Assembly (NCBI GenBank): GCA_023079485.1
Contig: CM041084.1
Span: 130,584,792-130,648,791, forward strand
DNA from: Archilochus colubris
Taxonomy: Eukaryota; Chordata; Aves; Apodiformes; Trochilidae
Direction: 5' to 3'
DNA length: 64,000 bases
Each line of letters begins with the position of its first letter. Position 1 is the stretch's first letter. The notes under the pieces were generated by a model, which saw only the letters and a program-made list of their open reading frames with translations, ran no database searches and was not told where the DNA came from. This document shows, piece after piece, positions 37,046-49,638 of the stretch. A program made the translations under genes and the position numbers.

Positions 37046-40000
37046 TACACTTCACATAAATATGTTATATGTGAGCCCTGCAAAAAGATCACTGTCTTTT
37101 TCTGGGGTACCAAGTAAAAGCCTGTACCCAAACATTTTCAGGCACCATCCCCTTCAGGCTGCCACTGAGCTGCTGACTTCTTTTTAGAGAAGATCTTGCC
37201 TCTCACCCAAAGCAGAAATGCAAACTAAAAAGCAAAGGCATTGCTGGAGGAAACTGTGCCAGCTTCCCTTTGCACAGCACTGGAAGCTCAGCCCTTAACC
37301 TCAGCTGACTCAGCCATCATCTCAGCTGATGCCCTTGTGGGACAACATCTGATGTCATGTAACCCTCTCCTCTGGAAAGAAGGGAGGAAATGCCACTTTG
37401 AGAAAGGCTGTAACCATACATGGGCAGAAGAAGGGAATGAAGAAGGAGAGACAGGATTAGGCACCTTTTCACAGGTGCTTTCCTGTGTGTGTGGCAAGGG
37501 AAGAGCACCTGCTCACAGATAGCTAGACCAGACAGCCCGACCATCACCTCAGACTTCAGATCAATTACAGCTGAGCTAAAACTGAGAAATAAAGGGTGAA
37601 GGGAAGGGGGTTATAAGAATAAAAACAGACTCCAAAACAGACCACTTTGAAAGAGGTTTGGTTTTTTTTTCCTCTGCATGAAATATATGGGCTTTGGCAC
37701 TAGCTATTGCTGGTCCACAGAATGATATGGCTTCAGGAAATGTTGCTAAGAATATAGCACAATAAAAGATAGTTAGAACAAGCAATTTACAAAATATTTT
37801 TTTCCCCAAGAACAGAGCAGTTCTCAGCAGGAAAATGTGAAGTGTCATATCCTGATACACTTCTGGTAAGAATGAGCACAGCCATGCAGCAGTGCATGGT
37901 TCTGCTCCGGGAGGACAAGAGGTTGGTCTGGAGAGCCGAAGAGCTCTTCCCTTTCTGTGATGCAGGGAGAGGGCTGTCTGTTGTTCTCTTTTCTTGTTCT
38001 TTTAGGTAACCGTAAGATTTTGAATCATTTTGGGCTAAACAACCAATAGAACAACTATGCCATGTGAAAGTAGATGTTAAAAATTAAGCTTTGCAAAGTT
38101 GAGTTGTGCATTGGATTTGTTTTTACCAAGTTACCTAAAACTGATATATTGTTGAGCATTTTTTCCTTCTGAATAACTAACATTGTAGTGCTGGCCTTTG
38201 AAGGACATGTACCCCTTAAATGTATCAAGTCTGTTAGAGGCATGCAGCTACATTTAGGAATGTTTTATCTTGCCCACAGTAATATCTATGTATGTTTGAT
38301 GAGTTGTAGCTGCTCCATTAACCTCAGAACGTGTTGGGAAAAACCATGAATTAGTCTTGCTGAGGGAGCCCAAATATTTTTATTGTTGTGTGTATATATT
38401 AATGGGCCATGCATTATTGTTCAGAGTAATTTTTTGGTGAATAATTTGTTAAAACCTTAAATGCATGAAACATATGGTTGTTCCTCTCTTAGCAAAAGTG
38501 TCTAAATAAAGCTCAGAGAACACACATAACTCTGACTTGAGAAACACATCCCAGTGCAAATGTTCTCTGCTGACACTTGAGGAGTCACTGCTAGCACCTC
38601 CCAGTGACCCATTTACCCAGCCTCCTCAGGAAATTGCATGGCCCAGAAGAGAAGTGTTTCCAAAGGAGCATTCAGCTTTCTGCCCAGCAGACCTTGGCAC
38701 CCTGAGTGAGCCCCACCACTCTCCTTGGCCTCCAAGAACATTCCTGCCAGGCACACCTCTCCTCACCACGGGAGAGCACCAGCAGGATGCCAGAGCCAGA
38801 GCTGGAAGCTTGTGCAGTGCCTGCAGAGAGGGCTGATGCACGAGCAGGTCTCTGCGGGGAGACGATTGGGAGAGAATTCATCCGTGCTGATGTTGTTTCT
38901 CTCCAGGCTACTAATGAGTGCAGCTCAGTGTACCGTGCTCTGCTGGCACAGTCTGGAGCTTTGGCCTCTGCTGCTTTGCATCCTGCCTGCCAGAAGTTTC
39001 TGACCTGATGTGTTATTTGCTCGCTCAAATGCACCCTTGCTTCAGTGGAATACCGCCAGGCTTGGCTCTGCCATATCACTCAGGTCGGATGGAGATGTGA
39101 GGCATTGCCCTCTCGTTACCGGGTTTCGGTGTGGGGTGCTGGTGCCAGTGGGAGAAGCAGCAGGGCTGGGTCCTGCCTGCACCCTGTTGGTGTGCCAGGA
39201 TGGGGTAGCTGGAAGCATCCACAGAAGACTGCCCACATGCTCTGCAGGGAACTAGCCCTGAGTTTGCAGTAACCCTTTTTGCTTCTCTTGTGTTCCTAGG
39301 CCATTTCCCCTTGTCCCACAAGGCTCATAGCTATGTGCCATGGAAGGCATCCCCAGGCAAACAGGTAGCTGGCCCAGGGGACAGGCAGGTAGCATCTCAT
39401 GCAGACAGCTTGAGGGCATTACTGAAGGGGAACTGTCAACCAAAGAGGGAAGTGACTTCATGGAAAGGAAACCTTAGCCCAAGAGGTTGGAGGATATCCT
39501 AGACTTGGTGACCATACCATGCACCCCACACAGGTGTCCTTACAGGGGTGTCAAGGAGCAAAGGAGAGAGAAGCTTGAATGGTAGAGGTAAGGAAGGAGG
39601 ATGAGAGCGGGAACCAAGACCACTTGAGGAAAACCCAGGATTGACTGACTCACAAAAGACAGAGCTAACTTATAGCATCAAATGACATGGCTCTTCTTTC
39701 ACATAGCGTGTAGTACCTGAGGGCTCCATCTTCCTGTTACACAAAGATGCTGGCTTCCAGGACTGGAGCTTTCAAGGGCAGTAATTGAACTGAGATGAGA
39801 TGAAATGTAGAATAAATATCTTATTAATGTTGACAAAGCACAATCTTTCTGTACAGATATAGCAAAATAGGTAGTGTGATGAGTAGGATACAACAGGCAT
39901 TGGCTTTCCTGCATGTTGGAGAGCGTCTGGTGCATGGTATTGCTGCTCAGCTGGAGGGGACACACCTGTCACCTCCTTGCAGAAACCAGCAAGTTGCAGG

Positions 40001-40507
40001 CTATTTCAAGGATATAGAAAGATTTTCTACTTTTTCCTTGCTGGAATTGGGACCATGCTAATGTATGACAGTGGATCCTAAAATCCCAGAGAACAAAAAG
40101 AGGAAGCTTGGTTCTGCACTCCAGCTGCAGGGGTCTGTGCTCTGCAAAGGGAGATTTGAGATTTTCTAGTTTTAGGATTATTGTGGGGGTTTTTTTCCTA
40201 AATACTGTCATTACTTTAGATGCAGCATGCAGAAGAGTGCAGCAAGCAGGGCTCTGATCATGGCACTGCCCCCATCCAAGTGTGGTGACTGCCCAGTCAC
40301 TGAATGCAAGGTCCTGATGTTTGCCAGCAGTAAGAGTCTTTGGCCTGCCTGCTCTGGTCTTACTCTTCTTTAGTCCCTCTATAAAAGACAGTTTATAAGT
40401 TTAGCCTAAGACAGGTGGGAAACATTGTGTTTTCTTATTGTCAGAGCCACTGTTTCTGAAAATGGCACAAAGAGGAACCTGACCTCTGTCATGTGTGCCC
40501 TTTGTGA

Positions 40508-40572
40508 GACAGGAGAAGAGGAGAGAGGAGAGGAGAAGAGAGGAGAGGAGAGGGAAGAGGAGAGGAGAGAAA
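40508..40572. repeat. GAGGA purine tract
   Basis: About 65 bp of pure purine, mostly GAGAG and GAGGA units; a potential triplex-forming sequence. Confidence 0.88.
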
Positions 40573-41011
40573 TGCCAAAAAGACTTCACAGGGGAGAGGA
40601 CTTTTGCTAAGGGCTCGGCAAGGTTAAGCTGGGCATTTATATCTGAAATTGCTCCATTCATGTTCTTATGCAAATGGCTGTGAATTCTTGAAAAAAGAGC
40701 CCGTGTGCCAACTGACTGAAATAAGGCAGAGCAAAACCTTGCTAGCATGACGGCCTGTTTAATAAGCTGAAAGGATGTAGGTTGACTTCCTAAGACTAGC
40801 ATAACTAGTCTTTACCAGCATGAAGCAACTACATAGCAGCTTGCAAAAGCTATTTGGCTGCTTCCTGGGTGTTGCTCTATAATAAGACAAATAGAAATAT
40901 TTGTCTAATGGAAACAAAACCAAATGCAAGTAATGCAGCATATTCATGTTGGGAGCTTGGCTACTGGATCCTCAGGAGCAGCTGCTCATGTAAGATTAGT
41001 TCAGAAGGGTG

Positions 41012-41029
41012 TATATATATATATATATA
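41012..41029. repeat. (TA)9 microsatellite at CR1 3' edge
   Basis: Eighteen bases of alternating TA directly beside the 3' end of the minus-strand CR1 copy that starts at 41030. Confidence 0.9.
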
Positions 41030-41480
41030 CAGAGTCACTGAATTGTTCTGAATGGAAAAGATCTTTAAGATCATTGAGTCCAACTATTAACCTAACTCTA
41101 TTGAGTACAGTGCTAAAACAAGCCCCTAAGCACCACATCTACATGTCTTTTAAAAAACACCTCAAGGGATGGCAATTCAGTCACCTTCCAGGGCGGCCTA
41201 TTCCAGTGTTACCATTTAACTGAAGAAGTTTCTTCTAATATCCAATTTAAACCTCTTCTGATGCAACTTGAGGAGATGCAACTTCTGATGCAACAAGGGA
41301 GAAGAGACCAATCCCTACCTCTCTACAACCTCCTTTCAGGCAGCTGTAGAGTGATAAGGTCCCCCCTCAGCCTCCTTTTCTCCAGACTAAAAAACCCCAA
41401 TTCCCTCAGATGGTCCTCATAAGACGAGTTCTCCAATACCCTTCACCAGCTTTTTTTCCCTTCTCTAGACTTGCTCTAGT
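41030..41480 (-). mobile_element. CR1 LINE 3' fragment
   Basis: An antisense CR1 copy of about 450 bp, the longest here. Diverged versions of the typical blocks appear in order: GATCTTTAAGATCATTGAGT, the CACCTCAAGGGATGGCAATT segment, GAAGTTTCTTCTAATATCC, then GGTCCCCCCTCAGCC and TTTTCTCCAGACTAAA. A 27-bp partial tandem duplication (CTTCTGATGCAAC at 41255 and 41282) interrupts it. It is 5'-truncated and inactive. Divergence suggests an older insertion than the 8.55-kb copy. Confidence 0.88.
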
Positions 41481-42155
41481 GCCTCAGGCTTCCATCACTC
41501 ATACTGCTGAAGCCTTGGGTTTGAGGTGCTTTTATATATATTTGGGATGTCTGGAGCATCAGTGGATGGTGCCTATACACAGATAAGGCAATAATCTTTA
41601 AGTCCCTGATTTCTCAGGGAGAGTGGGCAACAGCATCTCAGGCTGTGGTGAGAAGACCTGAGCTGGTGGGTGCCCAGGGTGCCCCATGACCGTGATCAAG
41701 CAGTGCCATGCAAGTGGCTAACCCGTGTGCTGTGTCTGAACATGTTGCTCCCTTTGGCAGGCTGTGGTACAGGCTCTGTGTGGCCACTATGAGGCATTTG
41801 GCCTTAAAGGCTAAAACTCCCTTGACTCTCCTTGACTCTCCATGATGGCAGTGAAACCACTGCTGGATGTCCTGGACTCTTGGTCCAGAACTTTTCCCAG
41901 ATTTGTAGAGATGCAGGGCCTGCAAGGTAATGTTGGGGACACAGGTGCCTGGCTCCCCAGCACCAGACATGCTTGACTTATACCTCTCCTGCTCCTGCCA
42001 CCACATGATTTGGGAATAAAGAAGCTCAGGGACCCCTACAGCAAGCCATGAGGGTGTGAGGTCTGGGACTGGAAGCCCACATTGGATCTGTCTCAGGGCT
42101 CCTTCCCCTGCTACTTCAGAATTCTATGGCTTACCACCATATAGTAAATTTGCAC

Positions 42156-42182
42156 TTTATTTTTTATTTTATTTTTTTCTCT
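42156..42182. repeat. T-rich low-complexity tract
   Basis: TTTTATTTTATTTT-type sequence, 27 bp. Confidence 0.75.
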
Positions 42183-44634
42183 TAGCAGGATTGTGAACAC
42201 AATTTTCCTTGCAGATCAGAGGAACAAGCCCCAGGCAGATTTAGAGATTGCCCTCCAGGCTTCAGGCACTACCACGCTCCAATGCTCCATCCTTAATCCA
42301 CTTCACTGCGTTTAATTGTGACTCCCCAGAGCTCTGGCTGGAGATGGAGCCTGCAAGCCACCTGCTGCAGAGATGGATGAAGTGCTGCTGACTCCCTCTG
42401 CTTTCCTTTGAGTCTGGCAAAGTAGACGACGGATGTCTCTTCTTTCAAGAAACCTTTCTCTTCTGCTGCTCCCACTTTCTTGCTCTTTCCAGCCTCTTTT
42501 CTGTGATCACACACACTTCAGTACCTGCTATTCTGGCTTTTCATCTGGTTTCCCAGTTTGGCTTTCCACATTCAAATCTCTTTGCATGCTGTCATCTCAT
42601 CATTAGCTGCAGAATCTCCCCCCATGTTAGCACACACTCCAGCTGCTCCATGGACTTTTATCTCCACTTTCTTCTCCTTTTCATCTTTACTATGCCCTGG
42701 ACTCTTTCCAGTCTGTTTCCTTAAGTGCAGGCTGCCACATACAAAGCTGTAGCATTGTCTCTGACCTCGTTTTTCCATTTCCATTAGTATTTTAGAAGCA
42801 AGCTAAGGACTGGTATGTATCTCCTTTATATTTTTCCTGTTGTAAAGAGATTTTGGTGATGAGAAGGGTGTGGGTGCATTATGGGTTTGGACACATACAG
42901 CACCTGCTGATGTCTGATCCCAGTGGGAATGGAGGTGTGAACTGGCCAGTCAGCCTGGCTCCATCTCCAGTAACTCAAACGCTTGCAGCAAGACTTTTCT
43001 GATTTATATGTCAGCCTTCGATTAGAAATGAAGGCATTTCTTCAAGAACTTTCCCATTAGTTTCTTAAGAGAAGAGTGGGTAAAATATGGCATTAGCTTT
43101 TGAAGTTATTTGTGTAAGTTTGTTTTTGTTTGGGGATAAAATGTTGGCTGTCCTGACAGTGGTGGCAGATCCCCATCGTAGGATGTGTATCACTAGAAGG
43201 CAAGAGTCCCCTTCACTGCCACACTTACCTAGGGCATGGCTCAGATTCTGCTATAAAAGCCTTCAAGAGTGTCCGTTCTCCCCTGCCATCACCTCCTGAC
43301 TTCTGTAGGTCCTTGGCTCACCACTGAGTTTCATGCATGAGTGATAAGCACAGGGAGGTGGTGTTTTACACCCAGTAAGAATTGTGTAAACTGAGCTCCA
43401 TGCAGGCTCAGATCATCTCAGTGATCTGTATGAAAGAAATCCTCTTTGCAGTGTAGCAGAGGTGATGGCCTTGAAGATTGAGGGAATGTTAAGAAAAGAA
43501 AACGTTGAGAGTCTAGGAGAATGGCAAGAGGTTTGTGCCTGTTAAAGAGAGAGGTAAAGGAAACAGGGATCTTCATAAGGAGCTGCTGAGCACAGGCCAG
43601 AATTTCTCTCTCTATTTCAGCAAGCTGTACACACCATCAACAGTTTTGTGTCTTTCATTATCTGAGTTCAGTTAAGCTGAAACTTAGATGCTCCACCTGG
43701 TACATTTTGGGTGGTGGGTGATCTCTCAGGCTTTGGCACACGGGCTGTGTGCGTGCTACGCAGAAACACAGATGTGAGACAAGGAAGGACACATGCTAAT
43801 AGTTCCCCACAATTGTCACTGAGATATGTGAAGACATTTCTGACAACACTATTAATTTTTCCTGTAACAGAAGGAACAGCTCATTAATTTATTCACTTCT
43901 CTTTCAATTAGAAATATACCCTTTGCAGCTCAGGTAGTAGGGAAATGCAAGGCCCATCTTTCAGTTTGCTCTCAATTTTCACCATATGCACCTGGAGTAT
44001 CCTGGTGCAATGGCAGCACCCTGATGGCAGTCTGCAGTCAGGCCAGGCAGTTCTTCCTTCTTGCTGTGACTATCAACCATGTGCCTGGTGCAGACATGCT
44101 CTGGGCTCTGGAGGAAGTTTTGTGGGTTTCTCCAAGCAACCCCATTGAACCAGCAGAGTTCTCCAGGGTTCCAGTGATGCCAATGCTTTTGGGATTTTGT
44201 TTTGGTGAGCTGCCAGCACGGGAAACAGGAAATTTGCCTCTTGCCCACCCATATAGCCCATGCCTATCCTGTGGGTGCTGACTCAGGCCAGCCCTGCAGC
44301 ATGACCCCAGCTCCAGTACCAGCTCCAAGCCAGTGAGGAGCAGGGTTGTCTGTTGCTCTCAGCTTGGGAAGACCCAGCAACAGGGCAGTGGGATTCATCT
44401 GTACCTGCTTCTGATCTGCAGGCAAGTGCAGCACTGAAGTTACTCTGCTCAAGCAGGCTGTGAATATTGTCAGGTGCCTTTGTGGGCACTTTGTCAGGCA
44501 AAGATGGAAAGATGGAATCATGAGGCAGGGACAGAAGCACAGGCAGCCTTGATACCTTGTGCCAAGGGAGGACAGATGTTTGCTATCCACAGCAGGAGGG
44601 GAGAGATTTCTCTGGATTAATATGCACACATAAG

Positions 44635-44682
44635 CATGTATATAAACATATATTTATACATGTATATGCATATATATATACA
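44635..44682. repeat. TA/TATG-rich microsatellite
   Basis: Imperfect ATAT/GTATAT repeats. Confidence 0.8.
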
Positions 44683-45474
44683 TCTACCTATGCACACAGA
44701 GTCCTGGTGTCTATGACTGCCAGAATAGTCTCATCCTGCTCCTCTGTGTTCCTTTCACTCCTTGGATGCTGAGCAGAAATTTTCTGCCCATGAATAGGAG
44801 TGGTGAATATTAAAAGAACAGCAATTTTGATGTTGTAAGGCTTATTACCCAACAGGCAAACCTAAAAAGAAAAGATGAGCAAAACTCTATGTACTTGGAT
44901 TAGTCTTCTTTGATCTTATTTCTTTAGGAAAGGAAGGGTGACCCTGAGATTGCTTACAAACTCAATAAATTCACCTTAGTTATAAGCTTTCAAGTCACTG
45001 CCCTGCTACATGTCCCCTCAATGGTACTGGTGCCTGGCTTGGCTTCTTTAGATTTCAGTTCCTACTCTCCTGTGTGGTATGTGTGACAGTTATTTCATGC
45101 CCCATGTGGCACTGTGAAAGCAAATGTGTGAAGTATTTGTTGCTGTTGTGTTGTTTTCAAGTAGATGGACAAGGGGCTGTCTCATGGCCACAGTCCATTC
45201 AAAGGTTTTCCACCCTTCAGCTCTGGAGATTTCTGAGGTCATCAAGATTTCTGAGGTCAGACACCGTGCAGACAAGGGCATCCTGTGCATGGAGATTCCA
45301 GCCCTTTTCACTCAGCTGAAACATTAATGCTGGCCTTTTCTTTACATTGAGCAGCTGATGTTATGGAGAGCTGCAGACACACAGGTGGCAGAGCTCGAGC
45401 TGCACCCCATGTGCTCGCTTCAAAGAGAGTGGGAGAAATGCAGACCCTTGCTAAAAATCAGCCTTTTCTAATAA

Positions 45475-45485
45475 GGGGGGGGGGG
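45475..45485. repeat. Homopolymer G11
   Basis: Eleven consecutive G, an uncommon homopolymer length for G in vertebrate DNA and a possible sequencing-error site. Confidence 0.85.
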
Positions 45486-47304
45486 TTATTTTTCATTTAG
45501 ATGTAAAAGGTTGGATCCTTTGGGAATACTGTCTTGCAAGCACAGACTTAGACCTAAGCTGTTATTTGCTCTCAGTTTTTGCTGGAGGAATCCCACTGTC
45601 TTGAAAGGAGTATCTAGTGCAGATAGGGATGATGCACCCAGGTAGCAGAGAGCTTTCTTCCTAAGACTTTCCTTCCCTTTCAGCATCTACTTGTGCAATC
45701 ATCAGCTCCTGGCTGAGTTACTATGGTAATAAGTCTATCATAGGCATTACACTTACTCACTGTCACCAGGGTCACAGGAGAGGAAAAATAACAGAGCAAG
45801 CTGCTTAACTTCTTAGTTTCCTGAACATCCATGCTAAGAGTGTGGGAAAGAACTAGAAAGGACTGGAAATCCCTCTTTTTCCATGCTTCACTAACCTTGT
45901 TTCTTGCAGTGCAGACACAGATCTGGGTGCTCCTTCCCATGCCCTGGGGGGGATGTCCCCTGTGCAGCCCACTGGGGCTGATGTCCCCAAAGAGCAGGGC
46001 ATGGCAGTGCCAGGGGACGTCACCGGTGGCAGGGTGAGGGCTGTGTTGCAGGGACTGGTGGTGCAGGAGGACAGTGCTTCATGCTCAGAGTGCTGCTGGT
46101 GCATCTGAGAGGGCTCCAAGGGAGAGGAGGGCACTGCTGCCCCAGAACCATCAACACTGGCCCTGTCCCCGTGGGTGCTGTGCTGTCAGTGCCTGGAAGG
46201 GCTCACTGCTCCCCAGTTGAAGAGCTGAGCCCATGCACCCCACAGCAGGCATCAGGGTGGCTCTCGTCAAGGGAGAAGGAGCTGAAATGGGTGTGAGAAA
46301 GCCACACTGTGCTGGACCTGGTCAGACTTGCAGTATAGCTGCCTATGCACGGGCTCTGCTGGGTGCCAAAAGCAAGGTGGGGAGCTGGGCTGTAACACCT
46401 GCTCTGTAAATGTTATCAATACTACCCCTTCTTTTAGGGCCTAGAGATCTTATAGAAAAATCCTTCTGCTAGTGCAAAAGTCCCTGCTTCATGAGGCATG
46501 GGGTGTTAAATGGCACCTTGTGCAGAGACTATAAATGCTGATGCAGCAGGAGTAGGAGGAGGACTCTGAGGTCCTGTTCTTGCACCCCTAGCTCTGCTGT
46601 CTTCCAGTGCCAGTGCTTCAGCCAGGCCACTTCCACCACTGGGACTGCAGTTTTTACTTGATATTCCAATCCTGTGTTACTGATTACTCCCGATTGTGAA
46701 GGAATTTAAAACTGCTCAACACGTGTTAATGATTCTGTGTCACACAGTATAAATCAGAGATTGGCATCAGCAGCCAAAGCTCAGGAACAAAGTCTGCGTA
46801 GGGGCCTGGCCTTGGTTTAGCACTGGAGAATAATGCATTGTGTTAGGACCAGGCACTGTCAGGTTTTCTAACACATGTAAGAGCCTACATTGGTTTTATT
46901 CTTCCTTTTTACTTGACTGAACAGTCAGTCAGGAAGACTCTAAGTTGCCATCACAAACAGATAGAAAAGGCAAATCCAACAAGCTGTCAGGACTGATTTT
47001 CCTGGAAAGATGTGTAGAAAACACTGTTCTTATTTACATTAGTCATGCACATTTTTCTATTTCTAAAGGATCCACTAGGACATATAATATGCTATTTCCA
47101 ATCAAATAAGCTAATTTCTCAGCTAACTGTTCTGCTTTGCCATAAACCACTAGTTTGTTCTTTTTTCTTGGATGTTGGAATTATTACTTAACCAATTTGC
47201 AAAAATTTAAGCTATGCTGATCTGTTGACACCATGTGGAAGAAAAGAAGAGAACGATGTGAAACAACTGCACTCTGTTATCAAGATCCTTAGGAGCTAGA
47301 ATCG

Positions 47305-47432
47305 TAAAATCATAGAATCATAGAATGTTTTATGTAGGAAGGGACCTTAAAGATCATCCAGTTCCAACCCCCTGCATGGGCAGGGACACCTCCCGCTAGA
47401 CCAGGTTCAAAGTCAACCTGGCCTTGAAGAAA
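47305..47432 (-). mobile_element. CR1 LINE 3' fragment
   Basis: Antisense CR1 3' end. The typical AATCATAGAATCATAGAATG start on the plus strand is followed by GGAAGGGACCTTAAAGATCA, TTCCAACCCCCTGCATGGGC and the GACACCTCCCGCTAGACCAG block. It is cut off after about 130 bp, so only the terminal 3' UTR of the element remains. The two copies of the AATCATAG unit are the CR1 3' octamer-type tail. Confidence 0.95.
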
Positions 47433-49588
47433 AATGTCTGAATGCAAACTCCAGAGTGAACCCCACTTCTCCTGCAGAGGGAGAGAAGAGTGATGCTTCC
47501 AAAATGCAGTCTTCCCTCCATCTGTGCCCCTGCACAAGTCCCCTGCAAGGTCAGCTGGGGCATCTGGAGCTGCTCTGAGCACCTCAATCCTCTCCTCTCC
47601 CTCCAAAGAACGTGAGCTTAGCTGCTGGGTAAGACAAACAGAGGCACTCAGTGCTTAAAGGAATGTATAGTACAAGTTCAGAGAGCAGATGGATGGCAAG
47701 TGAGCCTGAGGAAAGGGCTGGAGATGATTTAAGCTGCACCTGCACCCAGCAGCAGGTATCTACAAACTGTGTCTTGCCTCAGACAAGATATCATTTATCC
47801 TCCAGTACAGCACAACCTCTTCTTGTGCTTTAATGTGTAGTTAAGAGAAAGAATTACTAGATCAGTAAGGACTGCATTTGCACTTAAATGAATTTTTAAA
47901 CATCTTCTTGTTTAACCTTCCTGATGGAATAGGCATGTCTTCCTGTGTAAAAAATGAAAACCAATAAATAAAACATCCACTGAGTGTTTCACCTTGGGAA
48001 AGGTCTCATTTTGAAGCTCATCAAATTAAAGTTTCCGTCTGATGGAGGGGAGATCATTTGGATTCAAGGACTGGTAGCAGAACTGATTGTGTGATGGGTC
48101 TTTGAGTTAAAACAATAACATCAGAAGCCAGGCTGGAGCAGCCTCCTCCTGCAGGGAACATGCAGAGCCTTAACGCTTCAATACTTCCCCAAACTGATTA
48201 TTAGCATATCTGTAATACGGTGTGGTTATTGAAGCTCTTCTAAACTCAGAAGCTCTTACTGGCTGCAATGCTTCAGACTTTGGGTCTGGTCTCCATGGTG
48301 ATTCTGGCCCATGTGGTCCTGCAAAGGAGGGGTGCTGACAGAAAGAAATTGTGATGTGGACAGAATGGCTGCACCGGGGCTGCTCACAGGCTGACAGTCA
48401 TCCTGCTCTCCCTGACAGTCATCCCTCTCTGCCCAGCCTCTGGAGCAACCTTGTGATCCACTCGTTGGAGATGCTGTGTCCAAACTGAGATGCTCGCTTC
48501 TGAGAGCTCAGGACCTGGGGCAGTGTGTGTGGGGAATCCCCCTGCTTCAGTCAGGGGGACACAAGCAACAGAGGCTCCCAAGCTCTGAGACAGCTGAAAC
48601 AGCTGCACACTCTGTAGAGGTGTGGTAGATGGTAGATGCTTTGGGAACTCTCCTGAGAGCAGTAGCACAGCAGAGTTGAGGTGTTGCATATGAATCCCTT
48701 TCTTCTGCCATGTGCAAGGAGTCAGGAATGTTCACAGAGGAAAGGCTGCATTTTCTAGGCTTCTAGCCATGGCTCGGCACTACAGGGGTGCCAAAACTAG
48801 AGACAAAATAAGGAAGGGTTTCTTCTGGGTCAAGATGGGAATCAGAGAATCACTGAGTGGTTTGAAGCTTCATTTATGTTCATCATGACTTAGAAAGCCA
48901 CCAAGTATCTGTGGGAGGTAGCAAGCTGGGTGGGGAGTGGAGAAGGAGGCACATGGGAACATCACACAGGTAGCAGAGTGTCTGGGGTGGCTTGTTGGGC
49001 TCCAGAGCAGGGATGTGCTGTAGAGGAGTCCTGGGGTGCATGGTGGGGTGAAGCATGGTATGTGGGTATGTGCTTGCCCTGTGCTCTGGAGTAGGGGAGA
49101 AGGGGGAACACTGCTTCATTTCCAACTTTATGATTAGAACACTAGCCCTTTAATTAGAGCACAAATGATTGTGTTTGCACTACTCTTGCCCTGTGTTTTG
49201 TGTGGTCTGGGTGCTCTTTATTGGCATTCCAGTCAAGTGGTGTTGAGGACATCCCCTGCTGTAATGAGGGGCATGACAATCTTCTGAAGCAGCTTGGTTT
49301 CCTGCAAGGGTGTCAGAGTCAGTTTAGGGACACAACAGGAGACCTCTGGGACAAAAGCACTGGACCCATGCCTGGCTGTCTGTGAAACATGGTCTTTATC
49401 CTTTGTCCTCTCTTTCTTTTTTTTCCTCAGCCTGACCCTGGTTGAACGCAGCAGCTTTATTAGCGGTCTCAGCCACACGTGCAAGGAAAAACAGACCAGA
49501 TCTCCTGGAAAATTACATACATGCACAGGCAAAGCCACAAGAGCAATCCCAGGAGTAATTTTATAGTAAAGTGCTGCCAGTGTTGTAC

Positions 49589-49638
49589 GTGATGCAAACA
49601 CGTATGCATCACAGTCATGCGTTTTCTCAGTGCATCAC
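49589..49638. promoter_or_regulatory. Cluster of three GTGATGCA motifs (ATF4/CEBP-like)
   Basis: GTGATGCA at 49589-49596 and its reverse complement TGCATCAC at 49605-49612 form an 8-bp inverted repeat around the 8-bp spacer AACACGTA. A third copy, TGCATCAC, lies at 49631-49638. The first site extends to TGATGCAAA, which fits the C/EBP-ATF response element. Motif observation only; no gene is adjacent. Confidence 0.4.

Larger units (their letters stand above)
24261..41011. other. Gene desert upstream of ZNF706
   Basis: About 16.7 kb without a recognisable exon. Open frames are short and of no known family; the longest (36540-37187) includes a translated TTTG repeat. Contents: A/C tract 26424-26523, A18 at 28084-28101, AC repeat 29989-30016, a switchable hairpin at 33553-33582, a TTTG repeat near 37.0 kb and a purine tract near 40.5 kb. 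AT-rich blocks near 29.2-29.5 and 38.3-38.5 kb have the look of conserved non-coding DNA, but this is a guess. Confidence 0.55.
41481..47304. other. Non-coding intergenic sequence
   Basis: No gene recognised. Contents: T-rich tract near 42.16 kb, an AT-dinucleotide cluster near 44.64 kb, two copies of AGATTTCTGAGGTCA 18 bp apart at 45227 and 45245, and an 11-G run at 45475. Confidence 0.55.

Noticed and set aside
36540..37187. 215-codon plus-strand open frame
   Set aside because: Part of its hydrophobic stretch is a translated TTTG microsatellite; no family resemblance, no splice or promoter support.
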